A DNA stretch of 64,000 bases from Diogma glabrata (lineage: Eukaryota > Arthropoda > Insecta > Diptera > Cylindrotomidae), in assembly GCA_963693315.1 (NCBI GenBank), contig OY856186.1, positions 129,997,143 through 130,061,142 of the forward strand, given 5' to 3'. The notes below the pieces were generated by a model. The model was given only the letters and a program-made list of their open reading frames with translations. It was not told the DNA's origin and searched no databases. The position numbers were made by a program, and so were the translations under genes. Shown in pieces: positions 63,600 to 64,000 of the stretch (the stretch's first letter is position 1; each line of letters begins with the position of its first letter).

Positions 63600-63870
63600 A
63601 AGAGGCCATTGATAGACCATATAAAGTAAAGTGTACTGGCTATTATCTATAAACCGTAGATCGGTCAATTTATGGGTCCAGTAATGGCCCAATCAAATAG
63701 CCAAGTACTGTTAAGGCCAATGCTTGGCCATTCAAAGGTAACTCTATACTGGATCTTTTCTGTAAACGATAGATCGGCCGATGAATGCTTCTAGTGCTGG
63801 CCCAATAACAATAGCCATGTACTGTAAGCCATTAATGTGCCAGTGCTTGGCCGTATTTCAAAGTCTGGCA
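63600..63870. repeat. Two ~115-bp tandem units rich in TGGCC/GGCCA
   Basis: Units from about 63640 and 63752 share CT-TAAAC-GTAGATCGG, GGCCCAATCAAATAGCCA-GTACTGT and CAATGCTTGGCC. Isolated GGCCAGT/ACTGGCC words also occur near 63285 and 63625. Confidence 0.6.
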
Positions 63871-64000
63871 AACTATGGTTGGGTTTTTACCGGATAACAC
63901 TACAGTCGATAAAATAATTGGCAAAGTGTTTTCCTTTTCCGATAATCAGAAATATTTCAATTTAGAGGCAAAAAAAATATAAAAATTAATTTTTTTATGT

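Larger units (their letters stand above)
62756..64000. repeat. Inverted repeat enclosing the right-edge remnant
   Basis: About 85 bp at 62758-62842 (including TTCTGATTATCGGAAAAGGGAAA) recur inverted at 63920-64000 (TTTCCTTTTCCGATAATCAGAA). The arm at 62.8 kb contains the end of the reading frame above. The window edge cuts the outer arm, so full length is unknown. Confidence 0.7.

Overview
This is an AT-rich arthropod, almost certainly insect, genomic window made almost entirely of mobile DNA. I see no intact host gene, tRNA, rRNA or CRISPR array. The insect call rests on an errantivirus-type (gypsy-like) endogenous retrovirus with a full-length env of the baculovirus F-related kind, on Jockey/CR1-like LINEs, Penelope-like elements (PLEs) with GIY-YIG endonuclease, and many MITEs. 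The species cannot be named from the sequence alone.

Layout. 1-5 kb: broken LINE pieces on both strands and an hAT-like MITE with an 8-bp target duplication. 5-11 kb: AT-rich DNA, diverged repeats, a ~135-bp tandem array. 11.2-14.6 kb: an island of (TA)n microsatellite carrying two different terminal-inverted-repeat (TIR) elements. 15.1-17.5 kb: a degraded gypsy pol (minus) against a LINE RT (plus). 19.7-20.1 kb: a hammerhead-ribozyme-like motif and a foldback. 21-23 kb: a 2-kb long-TIR DNA transposon, tentatively Academ-like, with an internally deleted transposase. 24-26.7 kb: a LINE and a gypsy integrase remnant. 27.9-30.9 kb: the 5' half of another gypsy element. 31.0-31.9 kb: a MULE with a 9-bp target duplication. 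32.5-34.8 kb: a PLE with inverted terminal copies. 35.2-37.7 kb: a tandem pair of 1,256-bp Helitron-like units. 37.7-42.9 kb: the errantivirus (pol, env, 3' LTR). 42.9-44.1 kb and 46.2-53.1 kb: (TA)n tracts bounding a palindromic element, a near-complete PLE, a gag-only LTR retrotransposon and a small MITE. 53-64 kb: PLE and LINE wreckage, one more MITE and a transposon-type ORF remnant at the right edge.

Two threads run through the window. First, long (TA)n tracts directly abut both ends of at least five unrelated mobile elements and one end of two more, as if they were shared landing pads. Second, the terminal regions of several PLE copies carry sequences that fold into the hammerhead ribozyme core (CTGANGA ... 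GAAA plus matching stem I). Only the 973-codon pol fragment, the 524-codon env and the 280-codon gag are long uninterrupted reading frames; most other coding remnants are frameshifted. The (TA)n tracts and the near-identical tandem repeats are also places where an assembly may be wrong.
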